Positions 37,240 through 48,649 of a DNA stretch of 64,000 nt are shown here, in pieces. The notes below the pieces were generated by a model, which saw nothing but the letters and a program-made list of their open reading frames with translations, was not told the origin of the DNA and searched no databases. The position numbers and the translations under genes are program-made. The DNA lies in the NCBI RefSeq assembly GCF_028898945.1, contig NZ_CP118607.1, positions 620,001 through 684,000 on the forward strand, written 5' to 3'. Every line of letters begins with the position of its first letter. The stretch's first letter is position 1. Source of the DNA: Pseudomonas sp. PSKL.D1. GTDB lineage: Bacteria > Pseudomonadota > Gammaproteobacteria > Pseudomonadales > Pseudomonadaceae.

Positions 37240-38637
37240 ATGAACGAGATCACCAACCCCGAACAGCTCGACCTGCAGACCGCTGCCCTGAAGGTGCCGC
37301 CGCATTCCATCGAGGCCGAACAGGCCGTGCTCGGTGGCCTGATGCTGGAAAACAGTGCCTGGGAGCGGGTGCTGGACCAGGTTTCGGATGGCGACTTCTA
37401 TCGGCATGACCACCGCCTGATCTTCCGCGCCGTACAGAAGCTTGCGGACGCCAACCAACCGTTTGATGTGGTAACCCTGCACGAACAGTTGGACAAGGAA
37501 GGCGTATCTACCCAGGTCGGTGGCCTGGCCTACTTGGCCGAGCTGGCCAAGAACACGCCGTCGGTGGCCAACATCAAGGCGTACGCCGCGATCATTCGCG
37601 AGCGCGCCACGCTGCGCCAACTGATCAGCATCAGTACCGACATTGCCGACAACGCCTTCAACCCGCAAGGGCGCAACGCCGCAGAGATCCTCGACGACGC
37701 TGAGCGGCAGATTTTCCAGATCGCCGAGGCCCGGCCAAAAACCGGTGGCCCGGTGGGTGTCAACGAACTGTTGACCCTGGCCATCGACCGTATCGACACG
37801 CTGTTCAATTCCGACAGTGACATTACCGGTGTCTCCACCGGCTTTACCGACCTGGACGAGAAAACCAGCGGCTTGCAGGCTGCCGACCTGATCATCGTCG
37901 CGGGCCGTCCGTCGATGGGTAAAACCACCTTCGCCATGAACCTGGTGGAAAACGCCGTGTTGCGTACCGACAAAGCGGTATTGGTGTTCTCCCTCGAGAT
38001 GCCAGGTGAATCGCTGATCATGCGTATGCTTTCGTCGCTTGGCCGCATCGACCAGACCAAGGTGCGTTCCGGCCAGCTCGACGATGACGACTGGCCGCGG
38101 TTGACCTCGGCAGTGAACCTGCTCAATGACCGCAAGCTGTTCATTGACGATACCGCCGGTATCAGCCCGTCTGAAATGCGCGCACGTACCCGCCGCCTGG
38201 CCCGTGAGCATGGCGAAATCGCGATGATCATGGTCGACTACCTGCAGCTGATGCAGATCCCTGGGTCGGCGGGCGACAACCGTACCAACGAAATTTCCGA
38301 GATTTCCCGCTCGCTCAAGGCCCTGGCCAAGGAATTCAACTGCCCGGTCATTGCCCTGTCGCAGCTGAACCGCTCCCTTGAACAGCGGCCCAACAAACGC
38401 CCGGTCAACTCCGACTTGCGTGAATCGGGTGCAATCGAGCAGGACGCCGACGTGATCATGTTCGTGTACCGGGACGAGGTGTACCACCCGGAGACCGAAC
38501 ACAAGGGTGTGGCGGAAATCATCATCGGCAAGCAGCGTAACGGCCCCATCGGTTTCGTGCGCCTGGCGTTCATCGGTAAGTACACCCGCTTCGAGAACCT
38601 CGCGCCGGGCATGTATAACTTCGACGACGACGAGTAA
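37240..38637 (+). CDS. dnaB: Replicative DNA helicase DnaB
   Basis: The 465-residue hexameric helicase unwinds DNA at the fork. N-terminal domain (~20-120, PPHSIEAEQAVLGGLMLEN) binds primase; a linker follows; the RecA-like C-domain has Walker A AGRPSMGKTTFAMNL (~223), Walker B MIMVDYLQLMQ and the GAIEQDADVIMFVYRDE segment. No intein is present. ATG 37240 gives the family start MNEITNPEQ. Confidence 0.96.
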   Translation: MNEITNPEQLDLQTAALKVPPHSIEAEQAVLGGLMLENSAWERVLDQVSDGDFYRHDHRLIFRAVQKLADANQPFDVVTLHEQLDKEGVSTQVGGLAYLAELAKNTPSVANIKAYAAIIRERATLRQLISISTDIADNAFNPQGRNAAEILDDAERQIFQIAEARPKTGGPVGVNELLTLAIDRIDTLFNSDSDITGVSTGFTDLDEKTSGLQAADLIIVAGRPSMGKTTFAMNLVENAVLRTDKAVLVFSLEMPGESLIMRMLSSLGRIDQTKVRSGQLDDDDWPRLTSAVNLLNDRKLFIDDTAGISPSEMRARTRRLAREHGEIAMIMVDYLQLMQIPGSAGDNRTNEISEISRSLKALAKEFNCPVIALSQLNRSLEQRPNKRPVNSDLRESGAIEQDADVIMFVYRDEVYHPETEHKGVAEIIIGKQRNGPIGFVRLAFIGKYTRFENLAPGMYNFDDDE

Positions 38638-38657
38638 CGGGGCTTCAGGCCCCTGAG

Positions 38658-38682
38658 AAATCCGACAGTCACCGTCGGATTT
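38658..38682 (+). terminator. Hairpin after dnaB
   Basis: AAATCCGAC and GTCGGATTT are perfect 9-base complements around an AGTCACC loop. Only three Ts lie at the 3' edge, so termination strength is uncertain. A TATATT hexamer at 38698-38703 may be the -10 of the next gene. Confidence 0.55.
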
Positions 38683-38745
38683 GGTCAAAATTTGTGCTAT
38701 ATTCCGCGCCCGCGATTTTCCTGCACACCAGAACCGGTCACTGAC

Positions 38746-41046
<2,301 letters not shown>

Positions 41047-41056
41047 TTGGTCCATT

Positions 41057-41158
41057 TGGGGCTGCTTTGCAGCCCATCGCGGCTAAAGCCGCTCCTACCC
41101 GAGCGTGTTCACCTTTGTAGGAGCGGATTCATCCGCGATGGGCTGCAAAGCAGCCCCA
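41057..41158. repeat. REPIN between the YgiQ-family gene and the LOG gene
   Basis: The left arm starts TGGGGCTGCTTTGCAGCCCA and reaches CCGCTCCTAC. The right arm is the near-perfect complement ending GGGCTGCAAAGCAGCCCCA, about 42 bases per arm. It lies between two convergent genes. Confidence 0.8.
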
Positions 41159-41166
41159 TAGCAGCG

Positions 41167-41754
41167 TCAGTCAGGCTTCTTGTCGACCCACTTCGGCACA
41201 ACCGGTGATTCAAACCGTTCCATCCCGTCCAGCAGCTCATCCGCCTGCTCGCCCAGCAGCAACATCGCCCGATGTTGCGGCCGCACAAAGCCTTCCTCGA
41301 CGATATGGTCCAGGAACCCGCCGAGCTTCTCATAGAAGCCGTTGACGTCGAGCAGCCCCAGCGGCTTGGCGTGATACCCCAGTTGCCCCCAGGTCCACAC
41401 CTCGAACAGCTCCTCCAGCGTGCCCAGCCCGCCAGGCAAGGCAATGAAGGCATCGCTCAGCTCAGCCATGCGGGCCTTGCGCGCATGCATGCCGTCGACC
41501 ACCTCCAGGCGAGTGAGGTTTTTATGGCCGATCTCAGCGTTCATGAGGCTTTCAGGGATGATCCCGATCACCTCGCCGCCGGCTGCCATGGCGGCGTCGG
41601 CCACCGTGCCCATCAGGCCGACCGCGCCACCACCGTAAACCAATGTCAGCCCACGGCGAGCGATGGCTTGGCCCAGTGCAACGGCCGCTTCGCGGTAAGC
41701 AGGGTTGGCGCCGACACTGGCGCCGCAGAACACACAAACGGAACGTACAGGCAT
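41167..41754 (-). CDS. LOG-family protein (nucleotide 5'-monophosphate phosphoribohydrolase type)
   Basis: The 195-residue Rossmann-fold protein carries the family signature [20 protein letters not shown] at ~98 and the start [20 protein letters not shown]. Members were once annotated lysine decarboxylase; characterised ones remove ribose 5-phosphate from cytokinin nucleotides or from AMP-like nucleotides. Which activity this copy has cannot be told. GGAG lies about nine bases before the ATG. A 29-codon ORF begins 153 bases upstream and may share the transcript. Confidence 0.85.
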   Translation of the reverse strand: MPVRSVCVFCGASVGANPAYREAAVALGQAIARRGLTLVYGGGAVGLMGTVADAAMAAGGEVIGIIPESLMNAEIGHKNLTRLEVVDGMHARKARMAELSDAFIALPGGLGTLEELFEVWTWGQLGYHAKPLGLLDVNGFYEKLGGFLDHIVEEGFVRPQHRAMLLLGEQADELLDGMERFESPVVPKWVDKKPD

Positions 41755-41817
41755 TGCTCATCTCCAGTCACATGCGTGCACAGGGTAAGGCCGATGCCTG
41801 CCGGTTCCAAGGGGTGT

Positions 41818-41907
41818 TCACTCCGGGCGGGAGAACTCGCACGCGGCGCCGGTAGCGCCGTGAGCATAGGCAGCGAGCAGGCTGTTCATGAAACTTGAAA
41901 GGGACAT
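41818..41907 (-). CDS. Small ORF of 29 codons upstream of the LOG gene
   Basis: On the minus strand AGGAG is followed, eight bases later, by an ATG opening MSLSSFMNSLLAAYAHGATG with the end AACEFSRPE and a TGA. The ribosome site is better than that of many genes here. The peptide is mildly amphipathic and includes one Cys. It could be a genuine small protein or a leader peptide for the LOG gene 63 bases downstream. No family recognised. A longer in-frame start at 42099 exists but has no ribosome site. Confidence 0.5.
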   Translation of the reverse strand: MSLSSFMNSLLAAYAHGATGAACEFSRPE

Positions 41908-42025
41908 TGCAGTTGCTCCTAAATGAGAGGTTGTCCCATCGTCTATTAAAAGGGCATGATGTGCCCTTGGATTGTTTGTATACAATCGATTGAACAATTC
42001 TACTGGCTGGCCACTTGACACCCCT

Positions 42026-42039
42026 TTGACGCATATCAG
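42026..42039. promoter_or_regulatory. ANR/FNR-like site upstream of azurin
   Basis: TTGAC-GCAT-ATCAG matches 8 of the 10 fixed bases of TTGAT-N4-ATCAA and lies 75 bases before the azurin ATG. Azurin of P. aeruginosa is under ANR control, which supports the reading. No convincing -10 follows at the ideal distance. The rest of the 41908-42097 gap holds only an AT-rich stretch with TTGTATACAA. Confidence 0.4.
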
Positions 42040-42100
42040 CGAGGGGGGCAAGGGTTTCAGGCAGTCTCGCAATTGATAAACCCTGCCAAGGAGATTCATG

Positions 42101-42550
42101 ATGTTTGCGAAAGCTGTAGCGGTATCCCTGCTGACCCTCGCCAGCGCCTCTGTCTTCGCTGCCGAGTGCTCGGTGACTGTCGAATCGACGGACCAGATGT
42201 CCTACACCACGAAGGAATTTACCGTCGACAAGAGCTGCAAAGAGTTCACTGTCAAGCTGACCCACTCCGGCAACCTGCCGAAAAACGTCATGGGCCATAA
42301 CCTGGTGATCAGCAAGACTGCCGACATGCAGGGCATTGCCACCGAAGGCATGACCCAAGGCATCGACAAAGGCTATTTGAAGGAAGACAACGCCAACATC
42401 ATCGCCCACACCGCGATGATCGGCGCGCCTGAGAAAGAAACCGAAGTGAAGTTCGACACTTCCAAGCTGGAAGCCGGTGGCGATTACAGCTTCTTCTGCA
42501 CCTTCCCGGGGCACATCTCGATGATGAAGGGCAAGGTCGTCGTCAAGTAA
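42101..42550 (+). CDS. azu: Azurin (blue copper protein)
   Basis: The 149-residue precursor has a signal peptide ([20 protein letters not shown]) cut before AECSV, giving a mature protein of about 128 residues, as in other azurins. Copper ligands are visible: His in VMGHNLV, and Cys, His and Met in [12 protein letters not shown]. The Cys pair for the disulfide is in AECSV and DKSCKEF. It carries electrons in the periplasm. AAGGAG is seven bases before this ATG and only four before the overlapping ATG at 42098, so the second is preferred. Confidence 0.93.
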   Translation: MFAKAVAVSLLTLASASVFAAECSVTVESTDQMSYTTKEFTVDKSCKEFTVKLTHSGNLPKNVMGHNLVISKTADMQGIATEGMTQGIDKGYLKEDNANIIAHTAMIGAPEKETEVKFDTSKLEAGGDYSFFCTFPGHISMMKGKVVVK

Positions 42551-42568
42551 ACGAAGGCTGACGCTGAA

Positions 42569-42609
42569 CCCTGTGGGAGCGGCGAACCGCCGCGCCCACA
42601 GGTCTTTCT
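42569..42609 (+). terminator. REP-like intrinsic terminator after azurin
   Basis: CCTGTGGGAGCGGC and GCCGCGCCCACAGG form a long stem around GAACC, followed by TCTTTCT. The sequence is also a REP-type palindrome. Confidence 0.7.
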
Positions 42610-42618
42610 ATAACCTGA

Positions 42619-43446
42619 TCACGGCGCAAACGGCAGTTCACGCTTGTGCTGCGTCTTGCGGTAAGTCGCCACGATAATGTCGAACGCCTCCTGCTCAACC
42701 GGCAACCCATGCAGGAACGCATCGATCTGCGCGTAAGTCACGCCATGTGACGCCTCGTCCGGCTTGCCAGGCGCGAGGTCTTCCAGATCCGCAGTCGGCA
42801 CCTTTTCCACCAGCGCTTGCGGTGCACCAAAGCTACGCGCTATCGCCCGAACTTGATTCTTCACCAGCCCGCTCAGCGGTGCCAGGTCGCACGCACCATC
42901 ACCGAACTTGGTAAAGAAGCCCATCACCGCTTCCGCGGCATGGTCAGTCCCGATCACCAACCCTGCGCGGGCGCCGGCGATGGTGTACTGGGCCACCATG
43001 CGCATACGCGCCTTGGTGTTGCCTACCACGAAGTCGACCAGCGTCGGCGAACCGCCTTCCAGTGCCTTCACTTCGAGCGCCAGCGCACGTACCGCCGGGG
43101 CAATGTCGATCGTGTGCACTTCATCGGCCCTGATCACTTCCAGGCACGCCTGGGCATCGTGCTCGTCATGCTGTACCTGATACGGCAGGCGTACTGCAAT
43201 GAAGCGGTATGCCTGGTCGCCGGTGTCAGTGCGCAGTTCGTTGATGGCACGCTGGGCAAGCAGGGCGGCGGTCATGGAATCGACGCCGCCGCTGATGCCC
43301 AGCACCAGCGTCTTGAGCCGGGCGTTGGCCAGGCAATGCTTGATGAACGCCACGCGCCGGGCGACTTCGGCTTCCAGCGCGGCGGCGTCGGCGAACGGCG
43401 GCTGCACCTTGAGCGCCTGGGCAATCTCTTGCTGAACGGCTTGCAT
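42619..43446 (-). CDS. nadE: Ammonia-dependent NAD synthetase
   Basis: The 275-residue enzyme amidates nicotinate adenine dinucleotide to NAD using ammonia. The PP-loop [19 protein letters not shown] is at ~47-65. No glutaminase domain is present, hence the ammonia-dependent class. Late segments ([19 protein letters not shown], then [15 protein letters not shown]) are typical. It follows pncB by 3 bases in the same direction, so the two form a salvage operon. Confidence 0.93.
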   Translation of the reverse strand: MQAVQQEIAQALKVQPPFADAAALEAEVARRVAFIKHCLANARLKTLVLGISGGVDSMTAALLAQRAINELRTDTGDQAYRFIAVRLPYQVQHDEHDAQACLEVIRADEVHTIDIAPAVRALALEVKALEGGSPTLVDFVVGNTKARMRMVAQYTIAGARAGLVIGTDHAAEAVMGFFTKFGDGACDLAPLSGLVKNQVRAIARSFGAPQALVEKVPTADLEDLAPGKPDEASHGVTYAQIDAFLHGLPVEQEAFDIIVATYRKTQHKRELPFAP

Positions 43447-43449
43447 GGG

Positions 43450-44655
43450 TTACTCCTTGCTGGGAACTTTGAATACGTGACGCAGGTAGCGGACGAAATT
43501 TTCGTCACGGCATTGGGTCTTGGCGGCTTCGTCCGAGATTTTCGCCACTGGCGAGCCGTTGCAGTCGGTCATTTTAAGCACGATGTTCATCGGCGCCACA
43601 CCAGGGATGTCGCAGGTGAGGTTGGTGCCAATGCCAAAGCTCACATTGATGCGCCCGCGCAGGGCACGGAAGATCTCCAGTGACCGGGTGAGGTTCAAGC
43701 CATCGGAGAACACCAGGGTTTTGGTCATCGGGTCGATACCCAGCTTCTGGTAGTGGGCGATGGCCTTCTCGGCCCAGGCCACGGGTTCACCTGAGTCGTG
43801 ACGCAGGCCGTCGAACAGCTTGGCGAAGTACAGGTCGAAATCGCTGAGAAACGCATCCATTGTGATGCAATCGGTCAGGGCGATGCCGAGCAGGCCACGG
43901 TACTCGCGCACCCAGCAGTCCAGTGCGGCGATCTGGCTGTCGATCAGCCGGGGGCCGAGTTGCTGGTGCGCCATGAGCCACTCGTGAGCCATGGTGCCCA
44001 AGGGCTTGATATCCAGTTTCCATGCCAGGTTGACGTTGCTGGTACCTACGAAGCGCGCGGGGAAGTCATCGCGTAGCACCCGCACCACCTCTTCCTGCAC
44101 GCGGCTGGAGAAGCGTCGTCGGGTGCCGAAGTCCGCTACCTGCAGCTCGGCCAGCTCGTCTTCGTTGGCGTGGGCACGCAGCCAGTCGAACTTGCGATAC
44201 AGCTGGTCGCGCGCCTCTGCCAGGCGCATGCGCGGGTGAAGGTGGCGGTTGCGTACTTCGCTGATGATCGCAAGCAGTGGCACTTCAAACAGCATCACAT
44301 GCAGCCAAGGGCCTTTCAGGCGCAGGATCAGCTGATCGTTCTCGATACCGATGCGTACATAGCGCAAGTTGAAGCGGAACAGGCCGAGAAAGCGCAGGAA
44401 GTCAGGTTTGAGGAAGCTGATGCGTTCGAGGAAGGCCAGTTGGCCGGCGTCCAGCGTGAGTTCGCTGAGCAGGTCGAGCTGATGGCGGATCTCGTCGAGG
44501 TAGGGGCGCAGGTCCTCGCCATTACGGCAGCGGAACTCCCATTCCACGTCGGCGTCCGGGTAGTTGTGCAGCACGGCCTGCATCATGGTGAGTTTGTAGA
44601 AGTCTGTGTCGAGCAGGTTGTGCACGATGCGCTCGGCGAATGCGCTCTCGCTCAT
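43450..44655 (-). CDS. pncB: Nicotinate phosphoribosyltransferase
   Basis: The 401-residue enzyme makes nicotinate mononucleotide from nicotinate and PRPP. The N-terminal [20 protein letters not shown] and the central [20 protein letters not shown], including the MAHEW segment with the conserved His, identify it. The C-terminal part has [20 protein letters not shown]. It is the first gene of a pncB-nadE operon; nadD lies 15 kb away. Confidence 0.94.
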   Translation of the reverse strand: MSESAFAERIVHNLLDTDFYKLTMMQAVLHNYPDADVEWEFRCRNGEDLRPYLDEIRHQLDLLSELTLDAGQLAFLERISFLKPDFLRFLGLFRFNLRYVRIGIENDQLILRLKGPWLHVMLFEVPLLAIISEVRNRHLHPRMRLAEARDQLYRKFDWLRAHANEDELAELQVADFGTRRRFSSRVQEEVVRVLRDDFPARFVGTSNVNLAWKLDIKPLGTMAHEWLMAHQQLGPRLIDSQIAALDCWVREYRGLLGIALTDCITMDAFLSDFDLYFAKLFDGLRHDSGEPVAWAEKAIAHYQKLGIDPMTKTLVFSDGLNLTRSLEIFRALRGRINVSFGIGTNLTCDIPGVAPMNIVLKMTDCNGSPVAKISDEAAKTQCRDENFVRYLRHVFKVPSKE

Positions 44656-44723
44656 CTAGGGGCTCCGGAAGCGGCGTTTGGTGGACATTGTGCCAGTCTT
44701 TGGCGGTTGTTGGGGGTGTGCTG

Positions 44724-44788
44724 GCCCTATCGCGGATAAATCCGCTCCTACAGGTGCCGCTTAGGGGCAATTCATCCGCGACAGGGTC
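44724..44788. repeat. REP pair upstream of livK and pncB
   Basis: CCTATCGCGGATAAATCCGC with CTCCTACAGG faces CAATTCATCCGCGACAGGG. It is a degenerate REPIN in the 484-base gap between divergent pncB and livK. Confidence 0.7.
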
Positions 44789-44848
44789 AAAACAGGTGTT
44801 TTTCCGTGCACGAGCTAGCCTTGAAACGGTGCCCCCTGTAGCAGTCGC

Positions 44849-44863
44849 GCACCAGCGGTGTGC
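44849..44863. promoter_or_regulatory. NtrC-like enhancer site upstream of livK
   Basis: GCAC-N7-GTGC (GCACCAGCGGTGTGC) matches the core of the NtrC site TGCACC-N5-GGTGCA. It is about 220 bases upstream of the sigma-54 promoter, a normal enhancer distance. A second dyad GCACGTGC lies at ~44988. Assignment to NtrC is inference. Confidence 0.35.
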
Positions 44864-45064
44864 ACTTCGGTGACGTCTGCTGTTACAGGGAGGTTGCACG
44901 TAAACACTTGCCGGGGTTGCAATGATGGCACCGCTGGGTTGCTCCTTGTCTGTACGTGTGGTGGCGCCTGCCGCGTGGCAGACGGTTGCACGTGCAGTAA
45001 AGAAACGGCCGTTGGTCGTGTCAGCGCTTTCCTCACAATGTGTTACTCCAAAAGACAAAACCGA

Positions 45065-45080
45065 TGGCACGGCCCTTGCT
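45065..45080 (+). promoter_or_regulatory. Sigma-54 promoter of livKHMGF
   Basis: TGGCACG-GCCC-TTGCT matches the sigma-54 -24/-12 consensus (TGGCACG-N4-TTGCW) at every fixed base, and GG to GC spacing is 12. The predicted start (~45090) gives a ~50-base leader before the livK ATG. Confidence 0.75.
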
Positions 45081-45139
45081 CGGAGCACAGGGCTGAGAAG
45101 TTGTAGTGCCAACCAAAAAAACTCTAGGAGCACCACCTC

Positions 45140-46276
45140 ATGTCGCAGACGTTTTACAAGAAAGGTTTCCTGGCTCTTGCCGTAGCTACGGCACTGGGTG
45201 TTTCTTCGTATGTTCAGGCCGACGTCAAGATCGGTGTAGCGGGCCCCATGACCGGGGCTAACGCAGCGTTTGGCGAGCAGTACATGAAAGGTGCGCAGGC
45301 AGCGGCCGACAAGATCAATGCCGCTGGCGGCGTCAACGGTGAAAAAATCGTTCTGGTCAAAGGCGATGACGCCTGCGAACCCAAGCAGGCCGTGGCTGTG
45401 GCCAACCGTCTGGTCGACCAGGACAAGGTAGTAGGTGTCGTTGGCCACTTCTGTTCTTCCAACACCATCCCTGCTTCCGAGGTGTATGACGAGGCCGGTG
45501 TCATTGCCATTACTCCTGGCTCCACTAACCCGCAAGTTACCGAGCGTGGGTTGAGCGCCATGTTCCGCATGTGCGGCCGTGATGACCAACAGGGCATCGT
45601 TGCCGGCAACTACATCGTCGACGTGCTCAAGGGCAAGAAAGTGGTCGTGTTGCACGACAAGGACACATACGGCCAGGGCCTGGCCGATGCCACCAAGGCA
45701 CAGCTCGAGAAGCGCGGCGTGAAGCCGGTGCTCTATGAAGGCCTGACCCGTGGCGAGAAGGACTTCAGTGCCGTGGTTACCAAAATTCGGGCTGCTGGCG
45801 CCGATGTGGTCTACTTCGGCGGCCTGCATCCGGAGGCCGGCCCACTTGTGCGCCAACTGCGCGAGCAGGGCCTGAAGGACGTGGCATTCATGTCTGACGA
45901 CGGCATCGTGACCGACGAACTGGTAACTACCGCAGGCGGTGCTCAATACACCGACGGCGTGTACATGACCTTTGGCGCCGACCCGCGCCTGCTGCCAGAC
46001 AGCAAGGTGGTGGTGGAAGAGTTCCGTAAAGCCGGTACTGAGCCTGAAGGTTACACCCTGTATGCCTATGCCTCCGTCCAGGCATTGGCCGCCGCGTTCA
46101 ACGGCGCCAAGTCCAACAAAGGCGAAGACGCCGCCAAGTGGCTCAAGGCCAACCCGGTCAAAACCGTCATGGGCGAGAAGAAGTGGGACAGCAAGGGCGA
46201 CCTGACCGTATCCGACTACGTGGTCTACCAGTGGGACGCCAACGGCAAGTACCACCAGCTGGATAAACAACAATAA
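45140..46276 (+). CDS. livK: Branched-chain amino-acid binding protein LivK/BraC
   Basis: The 378-residue periplasmic protein has a signal peptide (FLALAVATALGVSSYVQA, cut near residue 28) and a type I binding fold (VKIGVAGPMTGANAAFGEQY at the mature start). GHFCSSNTIPASEVYDEAGV includes the loop that holds the ligand's alpha-amino and carboxyl groups. It delivers Leu/Ile/Val, and often Ala or Thr, to LivHMGF. AGGAG is nine bases before the ATG. A sigma-54 promoter precedes it and a hairpin separates it from livH. Confidence 0.93.
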   Translation: MSQTFYKKGFLALAVATALGVSSYVQADVKIGVAGPMTGANAAFGEQYMKGAQAAADKINAAGGVNGEKIVLVKGDDACEPKQAVAVANRLVDQDKVVGVVGHFCSSNTIPASEVYDEAGVIAITPGSTNPQVTERGLSAMFRMCGRDDQQGIVAGNYIVDVLKGKKVVVLHDKDTYGQGLADATKAQLEKRGVKPVLYEGLTRGEKDFSAVVTKIRAAGADVVYFGGLHPEAGPLVRQLREQGLKDVAFMSDDGIVTDELVTTAGGAQYTDGVYMTFGADPRLLPDSKVVVEEFRKAGTEPEGYTLYAYASVQALAAAFNGAKSNKGEDAAKWLKANPVKTVMGEKKWDSKGDLTVSDYVVYQWDANGKYHQLDKQQ

Positions 46277-46287
46277 CAACGGCCAAC

Positions 46288-46310
46288 GGCCCGGGCGCCA
46301 TGCCCGGGCC
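46288..46310 (+). terminator. Attenuating hairpin between livK and livH
   Basis: GGCCCGGGC and GCCCGGGCC form a perfect 9-bp stem around GCCAT, without a T-run. Such hairpins after binding-protein genes usually stabilise the upstream mRNA or thin out read-through, so that binding protein exceeds permease. Confidence 0.5.
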
Positions 46311-46430
46311 AGTGCCCCGCGGTACCTGTCTTTATTCGTAGATCTGCACAGTTCTGCGCTGCGAGGGCCGCTGTATCCAAGGCCCGCCGTGGTCGGCGCT
46401 CGTGCAATCTCCATCAGGTGAGATTGCGTT

Positions 46431-47345
46431 ATGGATGGTATTTTCCTGCAGCAACTGGTCAATGGCCTGACCCTTGGGTCGGTCTATGGCCTGATCGCCA
46501 TCGGCTACACAATGGTCTATGGCATCATCGGCATGATCAACTTCGCGCACGGCGAGGTGTATATGATTTCCGCGTACCTCGCGGCAATCAGCCTGGCATT
46601 GCTGGCCTATTTCGGTATCGAGTCGTTCCCGTTGCTGATGTTGGGCACGCTGTTGTTCACCATCGTGGTCACGGGCGTTTACGGCTTCACCATCGAACGC
46701 ATCGCGTACAAACCCCTGCGTAACTCCACCCGCTTGGCACCGCTGATCAGCGCCATCGGTATTTCGCTGATCCTGCAGAACTACGCGCAAATCAGCCAGG
46801 GTGCCCGCCAGCAAGGCGTACCAACCCTGCTTGAAGGTGCTTTGCGCGTCGAAGTGGGCACAGGCTTTGTGCAACTGACTTACACCAAAATTTTCATCCT
46901 TGTAGCCGCATTCGTTGGCATGGGCCTGCTCACCTATGTGATCAAGTACACCAAGCTCGGCCGCATGTGCCGTGCGACCCAGCAAGACCGCAAGATGGCA
47001 TCCATCCTCGGCATCAATACCGACCGGGTGATCTCCTACGTGTTTGTCATCGGCGCGGTGATGGCTGCCCTTGCGGGCGTGCTGATCACCATGAACTACG
47101 GCACCTTCGACTTCTACGCCGGCTTCATCATTGGCATCAAGGCATTCACCGCCGCGGTGCTGGGCGGCATCGGCTCGCTACCTGGCGCGATGCTCGGGGG
47201 GATTATCCTGGGTATTTCCGAGTCGCTGTTCTCTGGCCTGATCAACTCCGATTACAAGGACGTGTTCAGCTTCTCGCTGCTGGTGTTGATCCTTATTTTC
47301 CGCCCACAAGGCCTTCTGGGTCGCCCGCTCGTGGCTAAGGTGTGA
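46431..47345 (+). CDS. livH: Branched-chain amino-acid ABC permease LivH/BraD
   Basis: The 304-residue inner-membrane protein has about eight helices, starting QQLVNGLTLGSVYGLIAIGY and including MINFAHGEVYMISAYLA. The cytoplasmic loop GRMCRATQQDRKMASILGIN is the EAA-like ATPase contact. It pairs with LivM as the transmembrane channel. An AGGTGAG lies ahead of the start. livM begins almost at its stop. Confidence 0.93.
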   Translation: MDGIFLQQLVNGLTLGSVYGLIAIGYTMVYGIIGMINFAHGEVYMISAYLAAISLALLAYFGIESFPLLMLGTLLFTIVVTGVYGFTIERIAYKPLRNSTRLAPLISAIGISLILQNYAQISQGARQQGVPTLLEGALRVEVGTGFVQLTYTKIFILVAAFVGMGLLTYVIKYTKLGRMCRATQQDRKMASILGINTDRVISYVFVIGAVMAALAGVLITMNYGTFDFYAGFIIGIKAFTAAVLGGIGSLPGAMLGGIILGISESLFSGLINSDYKDVFSFSLLVLILIFRPQGLLGRPLVAKV

Positions 47346-47347
47346 AC

Positions 47348-48649
47348 ATGTCCGCTGCCAATACTGCCGTCGTTAGCGAAACCAAAGGTTTCGACCTTAA
47401 ACGCAGCCTGCTGGAGACCATTGTCGCCGGCCTGCTGGCACTCATCGTGTTTGGCCCGGTCGTCGGCGTGGTGCTCGACGGCTACAGCTTCAACGCCGAA
47501 CCCCGCCGTGTGGCCTGGCTGGTCGGCGGGGTGATGCTCGGGCGCTTCGTGCTCAGCCTGTTCCTGCAAACCGCTGCCGGGCAGCGTATGCTGCAAGGCT
47601 TCGATAGCGGTGGCTCGGGCGTGCATGTGAACGCGCCGGACTACAAGTCGCGCCTGCGTTACATCATCCCTGCGCTGATCGTGATCGCCATCGTGTTCCC
47701 GATCTTTGCCAATAAATACCTGCTCACCGTGGTCATTCTCGGGCTGATCTACGTACTGTTGGGCCTGGGCCTGAACATCGTGGTAGGCCTGGCAGGCCTG
47801 CTCGACCTGGGTTACGTGGCGTTCTATGCCATTGGTGCCTACGGCCTGGCGTTGGGTTACCAATACCTCGGGCTGGGTTTCTGGACCGTGCTGCCGCTGG
47901 CGGCCATTGCTGCCGCGTTGGCGGGGTGCATACTCGGGTTCCCGGTTTTGCGCATGCACGGCGACTACCTTGCCATCGTGACCTTGGGCTTTGGTGAAAT
48001 CATCCGCCTGGTGCTGAACAACTGGCTGTCGTTCACCGGCGGCCCTAACGGCATGCCGGCGCCGTCGCCAACCTTCTTCGGCCTGGAGTTCGGCCGCCGT
48101 GCCAAGGACGGCGGCGTGCCGATCCACGAGTTCTTCGGGTTCGAATACAACGCCAACCTCAAGTTCGTGTTCATCTATGCCGTACTGTTCCTGGTCGTGC
48201 TGGCGGTGCTGTACGTTAAGCACCGGTTGACCCGCATGCCGGTAGGGCGTGCCTGGGAAGCGCTGCGCGAAGACGAAATCGCCTGCCGATCGATGGGCCT
48301 GAACCACGTGCTGGTCAAGCTCTCGGCCTTCACCCTCGGCGCCTCCACCGCAGGTTTGGCCGGGGTGTTTTTCGCAACCTACCAAGGCTTCGTCAACCCT
48401 TCGTCATTTACCTTCTTCGAGTCGGCGCTGATCCTGGCCATCGTGGTGCTGGGCGGCATGGGGTCCACCGTGGGCGTGGTGATTGCCGCCTTCGTGCTGA
48501 CCGTGGCACCGGAGCTGCTGCGCAGCTTCTCGGAATACCGGGTGCTGCTGTTTGGTGTGCTGATGGTGCTGATGATGATCTGGCGACCGCGGGGGCTGAT
48601 CCGCATCAGCCGTACCGGTGTGACCCCACGCAAAGGAGTGGCGCCATGA
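47348..48649 (+). CDS. livM: Branched-chain amino-acid ABC permease LivM/BraE with N-terminal extension
   Basis: The ~433-residue protein is longer than LivH because an extra N-terminal hydrophobic region (~1-110, the DUF3382-type extension of gamma-proteobacterial LivM) precedes the permease core. The core begins near VVILGLIYVLLGLGLNIVVG and has the ATPase-contact loop GRAWEALREDEIACRSMGLN. The ATG at 47348 is used; a GTG six bases earlier overlaps the livH stop. Its own TGA overlaps the livG ATG. Confidence 0.92.
   Translation: MSAANTAVVSETKGFDLKRSLLETIVAGLLALIVFGPVVGVVLDGYSFNAEPRRVAWLVGGVMLGRFVLSLFLQTAAGQRMLQGFDSGGSGVHVNAPDYKSRLRYIIPALIVIAIVFPIFANKYLLTVVILGLIYVLLGLGLNIVVGLAGLLDLGYVAFYAIGAYGLALGYQYLGLGFWTVLPLAAIAAALAGCILGFPVLRMHGDYLAIVTLGFGEIIRLVLNNWLSFTGGPNGMPAPSPTFFGLEFGRRAKDGGVPIHEFFGFEYNANLKFVFIYAVLFLVVLAVLYVKHRLTRMPVGRAWEALREDEIACRSMGLNHVLVKLSAFTLGASTAGLAGVFFATYQGFVNPSSFTFFESALILAIVVLGGMGSTVGVVIAAFVLTVAPELLRSFSEYRVLLFGVLMVLMMIWRPRGLIRISRTGVTPRKGVAP

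Noticed and set aside
41831..42099. Longer 93-codon version of the small ORF before the LOG gene, starting at 42099
   Set aside because: The extra N-terminal part lacks a ribosome site and runs over the azurin start and promoter region; the inner ATG at 41907 has a good AGGAG.
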